This document shows positions 1 through 9,340 of a stretch of 64,000 bases of DNA, in pieces. The stretch comes from Sphingobacteriales bacterium. GTDB lineage: Bacteria > Bacteroidota > Bacteroidia > Chitinophagales > JADIYW01. Below the pieces are notes generated by a model. It worked only from the letters and a program-made list of their open reading frames with translations, was not told where the DNA came from and searched no databases. Both the position numbers and the translations under genes were made by a program. The DNA is taken from contig JADJYT010000009.1 in NCBI GenBank assembly GCA_016719635.1, forward strand, positions 101,158 to 165,157, in the 5' to 3' direction. Every line of letters starts with the position of its first letter. Within the stretch, counting starts at the first letter, position 1.

Positions 1-358
1 TCATCATTTCGTTGGGATACACTTCATCCATGATCAGTTTTACCTTGTTTTCTTCATCCTTATCCAGCGCCCATCTCATGACATCCCTGTAGTTGGAGGT
101 ATCCATGGTAAAAATCAGATCAAACTCCTCATAGTCTGCACTGTGGATGCTGCGAGCCCGTTGTCCCGAAATGTCTACACCGTGCTTCGCCGCTATCTGG
201 ACAGAGCGCTTATCCGGCGCAGCGCCTAAATGCCATTTGCCGGTACCGGCACTGTCGATATACCAGTCGAGGTTTCGTTGGGTACATTTGTGTTTCAGAA
301 TGCCCTCCGCCAGGGGAGAACGGCAGATATTACCCAAACAGACCATCAATACTTTCAT
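1..358 (-). CDS. Low-molecular-weight protein tyrosine phosphatase (3' part outside the window)
   Basis: The reverse strand from the ATG at 358 reads MKVLMVCLGNICRSPLAEG, which carries the C-x5-R-S phosphate-binding loop (CLGNICRS) of LMW-PTPs directly at the N-terminus, as in the family. About 119 codons are present. The family is usually 150-160 residues, so roughly the last quarter, including the expected general-acid Asp in a DP motif, lies before base 1. The likely role is cytoplasmic dephosphorylation of phosphotyrosine proteins. In bacteria such enzymes are often tied to polysaccharide tyrosine kinases, but no such kinase is in this window. It is divergent from the FKBP gene with 48 bases between the starts. 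Confidence 0.93.
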   Translation of the reverse strand, partial: MKVLMVCLGNICRSPLAEGILKHKCTQRNLDWYIDSAGTGKWHLGAAPDKRSVQIAAKHGVDISGQRARSIHSADYEEFDLIFTMDTSNYRDVMRWALDKDEENKVKLIMDEVYPNEMM

Positions 359-406
359 GCTTTCCTATTTCTTTTCAAAAATGATTGTTTTATCTTACAA
401 CACCAA

Positions 407-1237
407 ATGAGACTCCAGATTTTAATATTTTTTTATGTTCTTACAAACGGCGCACTCGCTTGCGGTAAAACGGCTTGGAAGACGACCGCTTCCGGAATCA
501 GCTATGTCATTTATACCAAAGATACAACCAAACCCAAACCCTTGTATGGCGATCATATCTGGATGCAATTGCGAAAAATAGCGCCTTCTAAAAAGGAAGT
601 TTTCAATACCCGCATCTTTGATGCGGAAGAAGGCGTGGAAATGGACTTCAAACAGTCGGTGAAAAAAACGGACGTGACGGAAGTGTTTGCGTTCATGGGC
701 ATAGGCGATTCGGCCCAGGTAACCATTCCGGCCAGTCTGATTGACAGTAATGGCAGCTCAAGGAGAAAATATACGTTTTGGCTGAATCTACTGAATTTTA
801 AACCGAGAGAAACCTATCTGAAGGAAAAAGACGAACAAACAAAAAATCAGTATGCCAAAGACTCCATAGCGATTGCGGACTATTGGACACAGCATCATCT
901 GAACGGAATGATAAAAGATGCATATGGCAACTGGTATATAAAGCAGGAGGCGGGATCCGGTAAACAGATTCGGGAGAATGACAGTGTAACCATACACTAT
1001 ATAGGCAAATTGCTGAATGGGCAGGAGTTTGATAATTCCTACTTCAGGAATCAGACGTTTACCTTCGTGACAGGAAAGAAACAGGTGATAGAAGGGCTGG
1101 ATAAAGGCATCCGAAATTTTCAAAAAGGCGATCGTGTCACGTTGTTTATTCCCAGTGCTCTCGGTTATGGCGACAAGTCGGTAGGTAAGATTCCGCCTAA
1201 TGCTGTTTTGATATTTGAAATGGAGATTATGGAATGA
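407..1237 (+). CDS. Exported FKBP-type peptidyl-prolyl cis-trans isomerase
   Basis: The protein is 276 residues. A hydrophobic N-terminal segment (MRLQILIFFYVLTNGALAC) looks like a signal peptide, possibly of a lipoprotein, although the residue at -3 of the Cys is not the preferred Leu. A central region of about 150 residues has no motif I recognise. The C-terminal ~95 residues form an FKBP domain: VTIHYIGKLLNGQEFDNS, then VIEGLDKGI, then FIPSALGYGD and IPPNAVLIFEMEI. I chose the ATG at 407 because the longer in-frame reading runs antisense through the phosphatase and would bury the signal peptide. The expected role is proline isomerisation in folding of envelope proteins. Confidence 0.9.
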   Translation: MRLQILIFFYVLTNGALACGKTAWKTTASGISYVIYTKDTTKPKPLYGDHIWMQLRKIAPSKKEVFNTRIFDAEEGVEMDFKQSVKKTDVTEVFAFMGIGDSAQVTIPASLIDSNGSSRRKYTFWLNLLNFKPRETYLKEKDEQTKNQYAKDSIAIADYWTQHHLNGMIKDAYGNWYIKQEAGSGKQIRENDSVTIHYIGKLLNGQEFDNSYFRNQTFTFVTGKKQVIEGLDKGIRNFQKGDRVTLFIPSALGYGDKSVGKIPPNAVLIFEMEIME

Positions 1238-1252
1238 ATTTTCTTCGAGTCA

Positions 1253-1285
1253 GATAAAAGAGAGCCGCGAATCAATCGCGGCTCT
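1253..1285 (-). terminator. Terminator between convergent FKBP and RND genes
   Basis: A perfect 10-bp stem, AGAGCCGCGA paired with TCGCGGCTCT, has a 5-base loop at 1261-1285. On the minus strand it is followed by CTTTTATC, so it fits best as the end of the efflux operon. The plus side has only a weak T stretch, so it may act in both directions. Confidence 0.75.
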
Positions 1286-1317
1286 GATACTGTTTATGTT
1301 CCGACTGTAAATCTATT

Positions 1318-4300
1318 TTATTTCTCTACACCGAAATCCGGACCGGCAGTCACCACGGCGGGAGCCTTCTTCTTCTTGCCGCTGATTTTATCTTTCAGCC
1401 TGTCAAATATATAGTAAACGACAGGCACAACCACTAATGTCAGCAACAGGGAACTCGTTAATCCGCCAATGATAACCCATGCCATCGATTTTTTAAACTC
1501 AGAGCCAGGCCCGTTGGATAAAGCAATCGGCATCATACCGAAAATCATGGCGACCGTGGTCATGAGGATAGGACGAAGACGTTCTTTACCCGCTTCGACC
1601 AGCGCATCTTTAAGAGCCAGGCCCTGCTCTTTCAGGTGGTTGGTAAAGTCGACGAGCAGAATACCGTTTTTAGCCACCAATCCCATCAGCATGATGAAGC
1701 CGATGATTCCGAAAATACTTAAACTCTCCATCGTAAGGGCTAATGCCAGAATGGCACCAATCAACGCAACAGGAATGGAGAATAACACCACAAACGGATA
1801 TAAGGTACTCTCATATAAAGCCACCATAATCAGGTATACGAGCAATATCCCCAGGAGCATGGCATATCCCAGGCTGCCGAATGATTCCGACTGATTCTTT
1901 TCTTCCCCTAAATAATCAATGCCAATGGTGGATGGCAGATTTGCCTTTTTAATTTTCTCCTTGATGTCTGCCGTTACGGAACCGGTGGGCCTGCCCGTTG
2001 CAGAGGCTAATACCTGAATGGAGTTGAGACGGTTATATCGTTCCAGTACCGCTTGTCCCTGTATTTCCCGGATCGTGGCGATATCACCTAAGCGTACAAT
2101 GCCGCCTGTCGGTGTCTGAATGGTCGTATTCTGAATATCTCTCAATGACTTACGGTCTCCCTTGTCATACATGATATTGATGGCATATTCCTCTCCTTTG
2201 TCTTTAAACTTAGACTGGTCATTACCTCTGAATGCGAGCTGGATGGCCGTACCAACGGCAGGTACATTCAATCCCATCTTGGCAATCTTATCTCTGTTGA
2301 TGATGATTTCAATCTCTGTTTTCACAGATTTGGTGCTGTACTCTACATAATCGGCACCCGGCGTTGTTTTCACTATTTCGTGCACGCGTTTCGCAGCCGC
2401 CCATAACTCATCCATATCAGCGCCTGTAACCGCAATCTGGATTTGCGGCTGGTTGTTACCGGTGATATTGGTCGGCTTCATCGAAAAGCGGATGCCCTGA
2501 ATGCTGTCCAGTCGGGTGCGTATCACGGCACATAGTTCATCCGTGGAGATTTCCCGGTCTAATTTGTTCACCAACGAAACCGTCATATCCGACTGATTGG
2601 GTGTAGAGATACTTCCTCCCATTTGCGTGCCTACTGCCCCTACGTTCGTAAAGACCTTGGTCACTTCCGGATAGGACAGAATAATGTCTTCTATCTGTTT
2701 GGTTACTTTGTTGGTTTGTCCCAGAGTAGCCTGTGGTTCCAGCTCAACAATCAGGTTAAACTCACCTCTGTCTCCGCTGCCTGCAAAGGAGCTGCCTATG
2801 AAGCCCAATGCACCCAAACTGCCGGCGCCGACAAAAAGCAATACGACACCGATGATTACATATCTTTTATGACCTAAAACCCATGTTAGTATTTTACCAT
2901 AAGTCTCAATCAGTTTATCGATGAAATGTTCAAATCCCAGATTGATTTTACCCCAGAGAGAATCTTTATTCAGCATCGTTAATTTGCCCCAGCGCGAAAC
3001 TAACAATGGTGTCAGTGTAAAGGAAACGAACAAACTCATTAAGGTGGAAAATACAACGACCAATGCAAACTCCCGCAGGATATTACCGATTAATCCGCCT
3101 GCCATGGATAATGGAACGAATACCACCACATCCACTAATGTAATGGCTAAAGCGGTAAATCCAATTTCACTACGGCCTTCTATCGATGCCGTTACTTTGT
3201 CTTTTCCCATTTCCAGGTGGCGGAAAATATTCTCCAGCACCACGATGCTGTCATCCACCAATATGCCGACCACCAGCGAGAGTGCCAGCAATGTCATCAG
3301 GTTGAGCGAGAATCCCAACAGATACATGAGAATGAATGTCGGAATCATGGCGGATGGCAATGCCACCAGTACGAACAATGAGTTACGTACACTGTGGAGG
3401 AAGAATAACATGACCAGTGCAACGATACATAAAGCCATGAATAAATCATGTGTGACTGCGGTGGCTGCTTCCATGGTATAGGTGGATTGGTCAACCGCCA
3501 CTTCATATCTGAATCCTTTAGATCTATTCTGACTGACAATGGTATCTAATTTCTCTTTCACCCGTGTGCTTACCTCTACGGAATTGGCATCAGATTGTTT
3601 AGATATTTCTATCCCTAGTCCCACTTTACCGTTGATACGGTTGATGGTAGAGGCGGAGGCCGTAGCATCGGTCACCGCTGCCACATCCTTCAGCAAAATC
3701 TTACTGCCGTTTCTGTTTTCCCGGATAATTATATTACGCAACTCGTCCACGGTGGCGAGTTTGGCATCCAGGCGAATCGTATATCGGTTGTCAATACTTT
3801 CAATATTGCCGGCAGGATAAGATATGTTACCTGCGGCAACCATCTGGCTCACCTGTGCTGTCGAAAGATTATACGCCTGCAGTTTATCGTTGTCTAACTT
3901 TACTTCTATCTCGCGTTTGCTGCCGCCTATCAGTTTTACCTGTCCCACACCTTGTATATTCAATAAGATTGGTTTGATGGTTTGGTCTACCAGGTCATAC
4001 AACTCTGTTTCGCCAATATCCCCAAAGGTGCTTAAACGAAGAACCGGAATTTCACTGGAACTGAATTTACTGATAATGGGGTTGTCCACTCCGTCCGGCA
4101 GATCATTCTTAACCGTATTGATTTTTCGTTCCGCATCCTGCTGTGCTGTGGTCACATCTACCTTTTGTTTAAGCTGTACGATGACCATGGAAACATTTTC
4201 CTGTGAAGAAGAGGAAATGACATCCACACCTTCAATGGTAGAAACGGCATCTTCAATCTTTTTGGTCACGTTATTCTGCACTTCCTCTGAGGAAGCACCC

Positions 4301-4455
4301 TTGTATATAGTCTGAATGGAGATAATGGGCGCCTCAAATTTCGGCAGCAAATTATAACTGAGCATACTATAGCCGATAAATCCGAATATGATCAGCGTAA
4401 CAAATATCACACTGATCAGTAACGGACGTTTTATTGCTAATTCGGTAATAGACAT
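1318..4455 (-). CDS. RND-family efflux transporter, inner-membrane pump (AcrB/HAE1 type)
   Basis: At 1045 residues it has the usual length of an HAE-1 pump. The N-terminus (ITELAIKRPLLISVIFVTLI) is the standard cytoplasmic helix plus TM1. TM4 carries GILVDDSIVVLENI, whose paired Asp residues are the proton-relay site, and TM10 carries the relay Lys in GLVAKNGILLVDF. Two large periplasmic loops lie between TM1-2 and TM7-8. It is the last gene of a four-gene unit and starts 4 bases after the membrane-fusion gene. It should use the proton gradient to expel drugs, solvents or other toxic molecules through the TolC-like protein. The substrate cannot be read from the sequence. Confidence 0.95.
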   Translation of the reverse strand: MSITELAIKRPLLISVIFVTLIIFGFIGYSMLSYNLLPKFEAPIISIQTIYKGASSEEVQNNVTKKIEDAVSTIEGVDVISSSSQENVSMVIVQLKQKVDVTTAQQDAERKINTVKNDLPDGVDNPIISKFSSSEIPVLRLSTFGDIGETELYDLVDQTIKPILLNIQGVGQVKLIGGSKREIEVKLDNDKLQAYNLSTAQVSQMVAAGNISYPAGNIESIDNRYTIRLDAKLATVDELRNIIIRENRNGSKILLKDVAAVTDATASASTINRINGKVGLGIEISKQSDANSVEVSTRVKEKLDTIVSQNRSKGFRYEVAVDQSTYTMEAATAVTHDLFMALCIVALVMLFFLHSVRNSLFVLVALPSAMIPTFILMYLLGFSLNLMTLLALSLVVGILVDDSIVVLENIFRHLEMGKDKVTASIEGRSEIGFTALAITLVDVVVFVPLSMAGGLIGNILREFALVVVFSTLMSLFVSFTLTPLLVSRWGKLTMLNKDSLWGKINLGFEHFIDKLIETYGKILTWVLGHKRYVIIGVVLLFVGAGSLGALGFIGSSFAGSGDRGEFNLIVELEPQATLGQTNKVTKQIEDIILSYPEVTKVFTNVGAVGTQMGGSISTPNQSDMTVSLVNKLDREISTDELCAVIRTRLDSIQGIRFSMKPTNITGNNQPQIQIAVTGADMDELWAAAKRVHEIVKTTPGADYVEYSTKSVKTEIEIIINRDKIAKMGLNVPAVGTAIQLAFRGNDQSKFKDKGEEYAINIMYDKGDRKSLRDIQNTTIQTPTGGIVRLGDIATIREIQGQAVLERYNRLNSIQVLASATGRPTGSVTADIKEKIKKANLPSTIGIDYLGEEKNQSESFGSLGYAMLLGILLVYLIMVALYESTLYPFVVLFSIPVALIGAILALALTMESLSIFGIIGFIMLMGLVAKNGILLVDFTNHLKEQGLALKDALVEAGKERLRPILMTTVAMIFGMMPIALSNGPGSEFKKSMAWVIIGGLTSSLLLTLVVVPVVYYIFDRLKDKISGKKKKAPAVVTAGPDFGVEK

Positions 4456-4459
4456 TCGC

Positions 4460-5518
4460 TTAATTTTTAGAATTTACAATGGATATTTTACTTTTTTCAC
4501 TCAGGTTGATTTGACCGCTGGTGACTACCTTCTCCCCCGGTGTCAATCCGCTCAGGACGACAATGTTCTGTCCGGCCTCTTCGCCTAATACTAATTTCCG
4601 GATGGTTACGGTATTTCCATTTACAACGTATACATACGGATTCTTGATGCCTTCCACCAATGCAATCTTAGGAATCTGCAAGGCTTCAGAGGGTTTCTTG
4701 AAATTAAATTTGACGGAAACATAGGTGCCCGCTTTGTAACCGTTGTTAGGAATCTCCACTTCCACCCTGTAATTGTGGTTTTCATCCCCTTTCGGGCTGA
4801 TGAATTTTATAACACCCTTGATTAGCTTATTCGGGAAAACTTGTGAAGTCACCTGTACAGATTGTCCAACCAAAAGTTCATAGATATTCTTTTCGCTTAC
4901 ATATACGATTGCCTTTAAAACGGAGATATCCATGATACTTGCTAACGGAGTACCGGGGTTGGCAAACTCACCGGCATTGGCATTTTTTTGCACCACGATT
5001 CCGCTGATAGGGGCATAGATGTTATTGTCTGCAATCTGCTGCTGCAGGTTTTCCTTCTGTATTTTGGCGGACTCCAGGTTGTAATTCAACTCATTGATGC
5101 TGGTTGCAGGCGCTGCATCCCCGGCGATTAAATCTTTTGTCCGTTCAATGTCCGATTCCAGTTTTTTAATGGTAACTTCAGTCGTCTTGATTCCAATCTC
5201 TCTTAGTTTGGAATCCAGTCTGCCCACCAGTTGTCCTCTGGTGACACGGGTACCCACTTCCACATTAAACGATTCGATTCTACCCGGCTGGACAACGGTA
5301 ATGATACCACTTTTATTGATATCCAGCACTGCCGGCAACGCATAGTCGGTAGCCACCGGCAGGTAGTTGACATCGAAAGCGGTAACGGCAATCGGTACAT
5401 TGCTTCGGTCAACCGGAGTTTCGTTCTTTACAATTTCCTTCTTATTCTGTACCAGTTTATATACCATACCTCCGATAAGCAATAAAGCAATAATTCCGAC
5501 TATAATCTTATTTCTCAT
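4460..5518 (-). CDS. RND efflux periplasmic adaptor (membrane fusion protein)
   Basis: The protein is 352 residues. An N-terminal membrane anchor (IIVGIIALLLIGGMVYKLV) is followed by a split biotinyl-lipoyl domain: VQPGRIESFNVEVGTRVTRG before an alpha-helical hairpin rich in K/E/Q (about residues 105-150) and IYAPISGIVVQKNANAGE after it. Then come a beta-barrel and the membrane-proximal domain. This is the AcrA/MexA family layout. It joins the RND pump to the outer-membrane channel. It lies 28 bases after the TolC-like gene and 4 bases before the pump gene, so the three are almost certainly co-transcribed. Confidence 0.94.
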   Translation of the reverse strand: MRNKIIVGIIALLLIGGMVYKLVQNKKEIVKNETPVDRSNVPIAVTAFDVNYLPVATDYALPAVLDINKSGIITVVQPGRIESFNVEVGTRVTRGQLVGRLDSKLREIGIKTTEVTIKKLESDIERTKDLIAGDAAPATSINELNYNLESAKIQKENLQQQIADNNIYAPISGIVVQKNANAGEFANPGTPLASIMDISVLKAIVYVSEKNIYELLVGQSVQVTSQVFPNKLIKGVIKFISPKGDENHNYRVEVEIPNNGYKAGTYVSVKFNFKKPSEALQIPKIALVEGIKNPYVYVVNGNTVTIRKLVLGEEAGQNIVVLSGLTPGEKVVTSGQINLSEKSKISIVNSKN

Positions 5519-5546
5519 TTCTTATTTTTTTGTTTTATAGATTGTT

Positions 5547-6875
5547 TTAATTTTTAGTATAACTTCTTAACTTGTTATTCGATCTGTCCGCATCCAGTTT
5601 TGCATTCAGGTATTTTACCAATGACGTCAGGTAATTGGCTTCAGCTTCTTTGTAAGCATATTCAGCGGAAAGCAGATCGGTATAGGTAATGACGCCTTTC
5701 TGGTATTGCAGCGTTGTAACATCATACACATTCTTAGCCAGTTCCAGTGTTTCTTTGTTTACCGTAAGGTTTTCGATGGAATTGGACAACTGAGTTCCGG
5801 AATTCAGCATACGTAGTTTAAGCCCTTCCTCCGTTTGTATCATGTTTTCCTTCAGGGAAGCAATGTTCAGTTTGGCTTGTTTTAATGCACTGGAAGTACG
5901 CAGACCGTCAAACATCGGAATATCCAGTTTAAAACCTATAGCTGCAAAGTCAAACCAGTTGGTGAATGATTTGGCAAATGTATTCCCAAAGGCTTGTGCG
6001 CCGTATTTGGCATAAAATGCAAATTGAGGATAATATGCAGCTTTGGTCCGTTTAGCCAAAATCTGCTGCAGATAGATGTTTCTGCGCATCAGTTGCAATT
6101 CAATGCTGTTCTTAATGTTAGAGGTGTCTGTATAGTTGTCCGCATCTATAATCTCTTTTGGATAAGCAGTGTCAATGACGATAATTGAGTCCAAAGGCAT
6201 CGCCATGTTGTATTTCAGGTTGTTCAGGGCGATTCCCTTGTTGGTTAGAAGGATTTCTTTCTGTGCCTTGATGTTGTTGTAATTGACCTGAACTTTATCG
6301 ACATCAATCTTTCGTGCAACTCCCTTGTCGTACTGAAGTTTGATGATAGGCAGCGTCTTATTTATGCGCTCTTCACTTTGCAACAATAGCTTTTCGTTTT
6401 CATTGATTAATAAAATCTGATAATACGAGGCAATCACTTCATATACCACATCCTCTTCCGTCTTGATTTTCTTCATTTTGGCAATATCGTATCCCGGTTT
6501 AATCGCTTTTATCCCCTGTATGTAGGAATAGTTAAAAAGCATCTGATCCAGCTCCAGCCCGACAGAAGTAACAAACTGATTGCCGAACTGTACTCTTTGT
6601 TCCGGTGTACCCGGTCCAAAGGTGTTGGCCGGTATAATAGTTGTTTGTATTTTTAGATTATCATCCCATTTAGCCTGAGCATACACCTGTGGCAGGTAAG
6701 CGGATTGACCTTCCATTTTTCTGGCGTGTGCAACGCCGACATCATTAGCGGCGACTTTAATGTTTTTATGATTCTTCAGGGCATAGTCGATGCATTGTTG
6801 TAACGTAAATACATCTTGTGAAAAACAATACGTAAGAGAAGAGAGTATAATAATCAGAAGAACAGGTCTTTTCAT
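5547..6875 (-). CDS. TolC-family outer-membrane efflux channel
   Basis: The protein is 442 residues with a cleavable signal peptide (PVLLIIILSSLTYCFSQ). It begins the mature part with FTLQQCIDYALKNH, the typical start of OEP/TolC repeats, and has two long helical regions. The second ends in YQKGVITYTDLLSAEYAYKE, a signature of the second OEP repeat. It would form the trimeric outer-membrane duct for the adaptor and pump encoded downstream. It starts 3 bases after the regulator gene. Confidence 0.94.
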   Translation of the reverse strand: MKRPVLLIIILSSLTYCFSQDVFTLQQCIDYALKNHKNIKVAANDVGVAHARKMEGQSAYLPQVYAQAKWDDNLKIQTTIIPANTFGPGTPEQRVQFGNQFVTSVGLELDQMLFNYSYIQGIKAIKPGYDIAKMKKIKTEEDVVYEVIASYYQILLINENEKLLLQSEERINKTLPIIKLQYDKGVARKIDVDKVQVNYNNIKAQKEILLTNKGIALNNLKYNMAMPLDSIIVIDTAYPKEIIDADNYTDTSNIKNSIELQLMRRNIYLQQILAKRTKAAYYPQFAFYAKYGAQAFGNTFAKSFTNWFDFAAIGFKLDIPMFDGLRTSSALKQAKLNIASLKENMIQTEEGLKLRMLNSGTQLSNSIENLTVNKETLELAKNVYDVTTLQYQKGVITYTDLLSAEYAYKEAEANYLTSLVKYLNAKLDADRSNNKLRSYTKN

Positions 6876-6878
6876 TTT

Positions 6879-7508
6879 TTACAGTTTAATCTTTTTTATT
6901 AATCGTTGAAACTCCTCAATCCCTTTTGGAGTGGCAATGGCATAGAAATTATATTTGAGGATTTCCATATACATATCCGTTGGTTTGTAATTTTTACCGT
7001 CTAATTGCAGGGGCAGGAAGGACATGTGCAATTGCAGCATGGTGATCATATCTACATTGATGTCCTTGCGGTACAGGCCTTGTCGGATGCCTTTTTTCAG
7101 GTTAGCGGAGATATTGGCTTTCGCAAAGAAATCCCTGTGGTTCTCAACCAATGACCAGCTTTCCGGATAAAATTTCACCAGGTCGCGCATCATGGAAGGA
7201 TGAAACATCTGAAGTTCAGTATTGATGTGTGCGGCTATGAGCAGCAATTCTTCAATTGCATTTTCCGTTTGTTCCGATATGGATAAAATCGCGTTTTCAT
7301 CACATTTCAAATCATACTCAACACAGAATTTTACCAGGTCTGCTTTGTTTTCAATCTGTTTGTATAATGTTTTCTTTGAAATTCCGAGTTCTTTTGCCAA
7401 ATCATCCATGGTGGTATTTCGCACGCCGATGGTATAAAACAAATGCCTGGCCTTTTCGAATATTTTGGCTGAGATGGGATTCTCCTGTTTTATCATGCCG
7501 GTATTCAT
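6879..7508 (-). CDS. TetR/AcrR-family transcriptional regulator
   Basis: The protein is about 209 residues. The N-terminal helix-turn-helix is clear: IFEKARHLFYTIGVRNTTMD followed by LAKELGISKKTLYKQIENK. The C-terminal ligand-binding half is variable, as expected. It is the first gene of the tetR-tolC-MFP-RND unit, so it most likely represses its own operon until a pump substrate binds. The ATG at 7508 is preferred over an in-frame TTG at 7529. A box resembling the group's -7 element (TACCTTTA on the minus strand) lies six bases upstream of that ATG and would overlap the TTG start. Confidence 0.9.
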   Translation of the reverse strand: MNTGMIKQENPISAKIFEKARHLFYTIGVRNTTMDDLAKELGISKKTLYKQIENKADLVKFCVEYDLKCDENAILSISEQTENAIEELLLIAAHINTELQMFHPSMMRDLVKFYPESWSLVENHRDFFAKANISANLKKGIRQGLYRKDINVDMITMLQLHMSFLPLQLDGKNYKPTDMYMEILKYNFYAIATPKGIEEFQRLIKKIKL

Positions 7509-7595
7509 CTGGGGTAAAGGTAAATACAATAAACGCAGGAAACTGAAAAGGGTTTTAAAGTTTCCAAAAATTTAACGTTAAGAAATTGTTCTGCA

Positions 7596-7603
7596 TAATT
7601 TTG
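7596..7603 (+). promoter_or_regulatory. Candidate -7 box for the MDR gene
   Basis: TAATTTTG matches the Bacteroidota TAnnTTTG element exactly and lies 31 bases before the ATG at 7635. No clear TTTG -33 element is visible; TTTA about 21 bases upstream is the nearest. Confidence 0.45.
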
Positions 7604-7634
7604 AATTCCGGCTTTTGCATCCTAACTTTCAGTC

Positions 7635-8624
7635 ATGCAAGCACTCGTACTCCGAAAAGACACCTTTCAGGTTGAAGAAGTTGAACAACCGGACTTAAAA
7701 GACCGGCAGGCGTTGGTGAGCATCCATTTCGCCGCTTTAAACCACCGGGATGAATGGATACGGCAGGGACAATATGCCAAAATACAGCTTCCTGCAATTC
7801 TGGGCTCAGACGGATGTGGCATTGTAGAGAAGGTTTCGAATGATACCGATAGCCATTGGTTAGGCAAGGAAGTAATTATCAACCCGAATATGCATTGGGG
7901 AACGGATAACCGTTTCCAGTCAAAAGAATATCAGATTCTGGGTATGCCGGCTCAGGGTACGCTGGCCCAATATGTGGTGGCAGATATTGACAGACTGCAG
8001 GAAAAACCTGTTCATCTTACCATGGAGCAGGCTGCTGCATTGCCGCTAGCCGGATTAACGGCCTACAATGCATTGTTTAATAAAGGAAGCGTGCAGGCTG
8101 GAATGAGTGTTTTAATCTCAGGCGTTGGAGGCGGGGTGGCACAATTCGCCTTTCTGTTTGCAAAAGCTGCGGGTGCTCATGTATATGTCACATCCAGTAA
8201 AGCGGACGTTCTGAACACGTGCATGGCATTAGGTGCAGACGGAGGGGTTGATTACACCAAAGAAAATGAAATCAGGAATCTGGCAAAGGGAATTGGCGGT
8301 TTTGATATTATCATAGACTCTGCCTGTGGCGATGGCATGAATGAACTTATAGCAGCGTTAAGACCTGCCGGTAAATTTGTCTTTTACGGTGCAACGAGAG
8401 GTTTGCCGGCAAATTTGAATATGCGTCAGATTTTCTGGAATCACCTTCAATTGCTGGGCAGCACCATGGGCAGTGATGAAGATTTTGAAAAAATGCTGCG
8501 ATTCTGTAATATGCATAAAATTATGCCCGTCTTAGACAGGACATTTGAACTGAAGGATGCCGTTGCAGCATTTGACAGGATGAAACAAGGCGGACAATTT
8601 GGCAAGATAATTGTCAGAATTTAA
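7635..8624 (+). CDS. MDR-superfamily oxidoreductase (quinone reductase-like)
   Basis: The protein is 329 residues. The N-terminal GroES-like domain contains ALNHRDEWIRQGQY and ILGSDGCGIVEKV. The Rossmann domain has VLISGVGGGVAQFAFLFAKA, an NAD(P)-binding glycine motif, followed by TSSKADVLNTCMALGADGGV. The four-Cys structural zinc lobe of classical alcohol dehydrogenases is absent, so it belongs with the zinc-free quinone-reductase/enoyl-reductase branch. It probably reduces alkenals or quinones with NADPH. It is divergent from the efflux regulator, so co-regulation is possible but not shown. Confidence 0.88.
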   Translation: MQALVLRKDTFQVEEVEQPDLKDRQALVSIHFAALNHRDEWIRQGQYAKIQLPAILGSDGCGIVEKVSNDTDSHWLGKEVIINPNMHWGTDNRFQSKEYQILGMPAQGTLAQYVVADIDRLQEKPVHLTMEQAAALPLAGLTAYNALFNKGSVQAGMSVLISGVGGGVAQFAFLFAKAAGAHVYVTSSKADVLNTCMALGADGGVDYTKENEIRNLAKGIGGFDIIIDSACGDGMNELIAALRPAGKFVFYGATRGLPANLNMRQIFWNHLQLLGSTMGSDEDFEKMLRFCNMHKIMPVLDRTFELKDAVAAFDRMKQGGQFGKIIVRI

Positions 8625-8668
8625 GAAGTATCTGAATTTTATAAGTATTTTTAAACAAAAAACAAAAA

Positions 8669-9250
8669 ATGGATTTACAACAACTTTTGGGTGGTTCTCT
8701 TGGACAAGAAGCTACTCAATTAATCAGTCAGCAATTGGGTATTGATCCGAATCAGGCGCAAAGCGCCGTGAATCTGGCTATACCCACCCTTTTAAATGCA
8801 TTGAATAAGAATGCTTCTTCAGAAGAAGGAGCATCCTCTCTCTTTAATGCAGTAACAACTAAGCACAGCAATGGCGGTCTGGAAGATTTATCCGGTTTGG
8901 CTCAAAGTGCATTAGGCGGCGAAGGAAATTCTATCTTAAAACATATTTTAGGTGGCATACAGCCAAATGTTGAGAATGCTATTTCTCAAAATACCGGCAT
9001 TAACGGCGGGCAGGCTTCACAGATCTTACAAATCCTGGCACCTATTTTACTGAAAACATTAGGCAGTCAGACACAATCACAGGGCCTGGATATCGGTGGT
9101 CTGGCCGGATTATTAAATAATGTTGTTGGCAATCAGCAGCAGCAGGCACCTAAACAGCAGGACATCATTTCTCAGTTATTGGACAGAGATAAAGACGGTA
9201 GCGTAATAGATGACGTTGCTGGTATGCTGGGAAATCTATTTAAAAAATAG
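8669..9250 (+). CDS. DUF937 domain protein
   Basis: The protein is 193 residues, rich in Gln, Leu, Asn and Gly. It starts MDLQQLLGGSLGQEATQLIS, the usual start of DUF937 (YidB-like) proteins, and two similar helical modules follow. Near the C-terminus DRDKDGSVIDD has the D-x-D-x-D-G spacing of a calcium-binding loop. No signal peptide or membrane segment is seen. The family has no firmly known function. It lies 44 bases after the MDR gene and is followed by a clear terminator, so the two may share a transcript. Confidence 0.85.
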   Translation: MDLQQLLGGSLGQEATQLISQQLGIDPNQAQSAVNLAIPTLLNALNKNASSEEGASSLFNAVTTKHSNGGLEDLSGLAQSALGGEGNSILKHILGGIQPNVENAISQNTGINGGQASQILQILAPILLKTLGSQTQSQGLDIGGLAGLLNNVVGNQQQQAPKQQDIISQLLDRDKDGSVIDDVAGMLGNLFKK

Positions 9251-9268
9251 AGGAAGCATATAGATTGA

Positions 9269-9298
9269 AATGCCACTCCAGACTGGAGAGGCATTTTT
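9269..9298 (+). terminator. Rho-independent terminator after the DUF937 gene
   Basis: AATGCC pairs with GGCATT, then one A/A mismatch, then CTCCA pairs with TGGAG around a 3-base loop. A run of five T follows directly. Confidence 0.88.
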
Positions 9299-9306
9299 GT
9301 TTTGCT

Positions 9307-9336
9307 TTTGTTTGGGAAAGTTTTAGATTATATTTG
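9307..9336 (+). promoter_or_regulatory. Bacteroidota-type promoter, probably leaderless
   Basis: TTTG at 9307-9310 is separated by 18 bases from TATATTTG at 9329-9336, a full match to the TTTG / TAnnTTTG promoter. Only four bases (TAGT) separate the box from the ATG at 9341, so transcription should start at or next to the start codon. This also argues against the longer reading frame that starts at 9302, inside the promoter. Confidence 0.65.
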
Positions 9337-9340
9337 TAGT

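Noticed and set aside
230..406. An N-terminal extension of the FKBP protein
   Set aside because: It overlaps the tyrosine phosphatase on the other strand and would place the signal peptide in the middle of the protein.
2921..4315. Several plus-strand frames of 90-190 codons opposite the RND pump
   Set aside because: They are shadows of the pump gene; composition is Ser/Thr/Asn-rich, as expected for antisense reading, and no motif is seen.
7635..8624. Classical zinc alcohol dehydrogenase
   Set aside because: The cluster of four Cys for the structural zinc and the usual catalytic Cys/His context are missing, so a zinc-free quinone-reductase-like enzyme is the better call.
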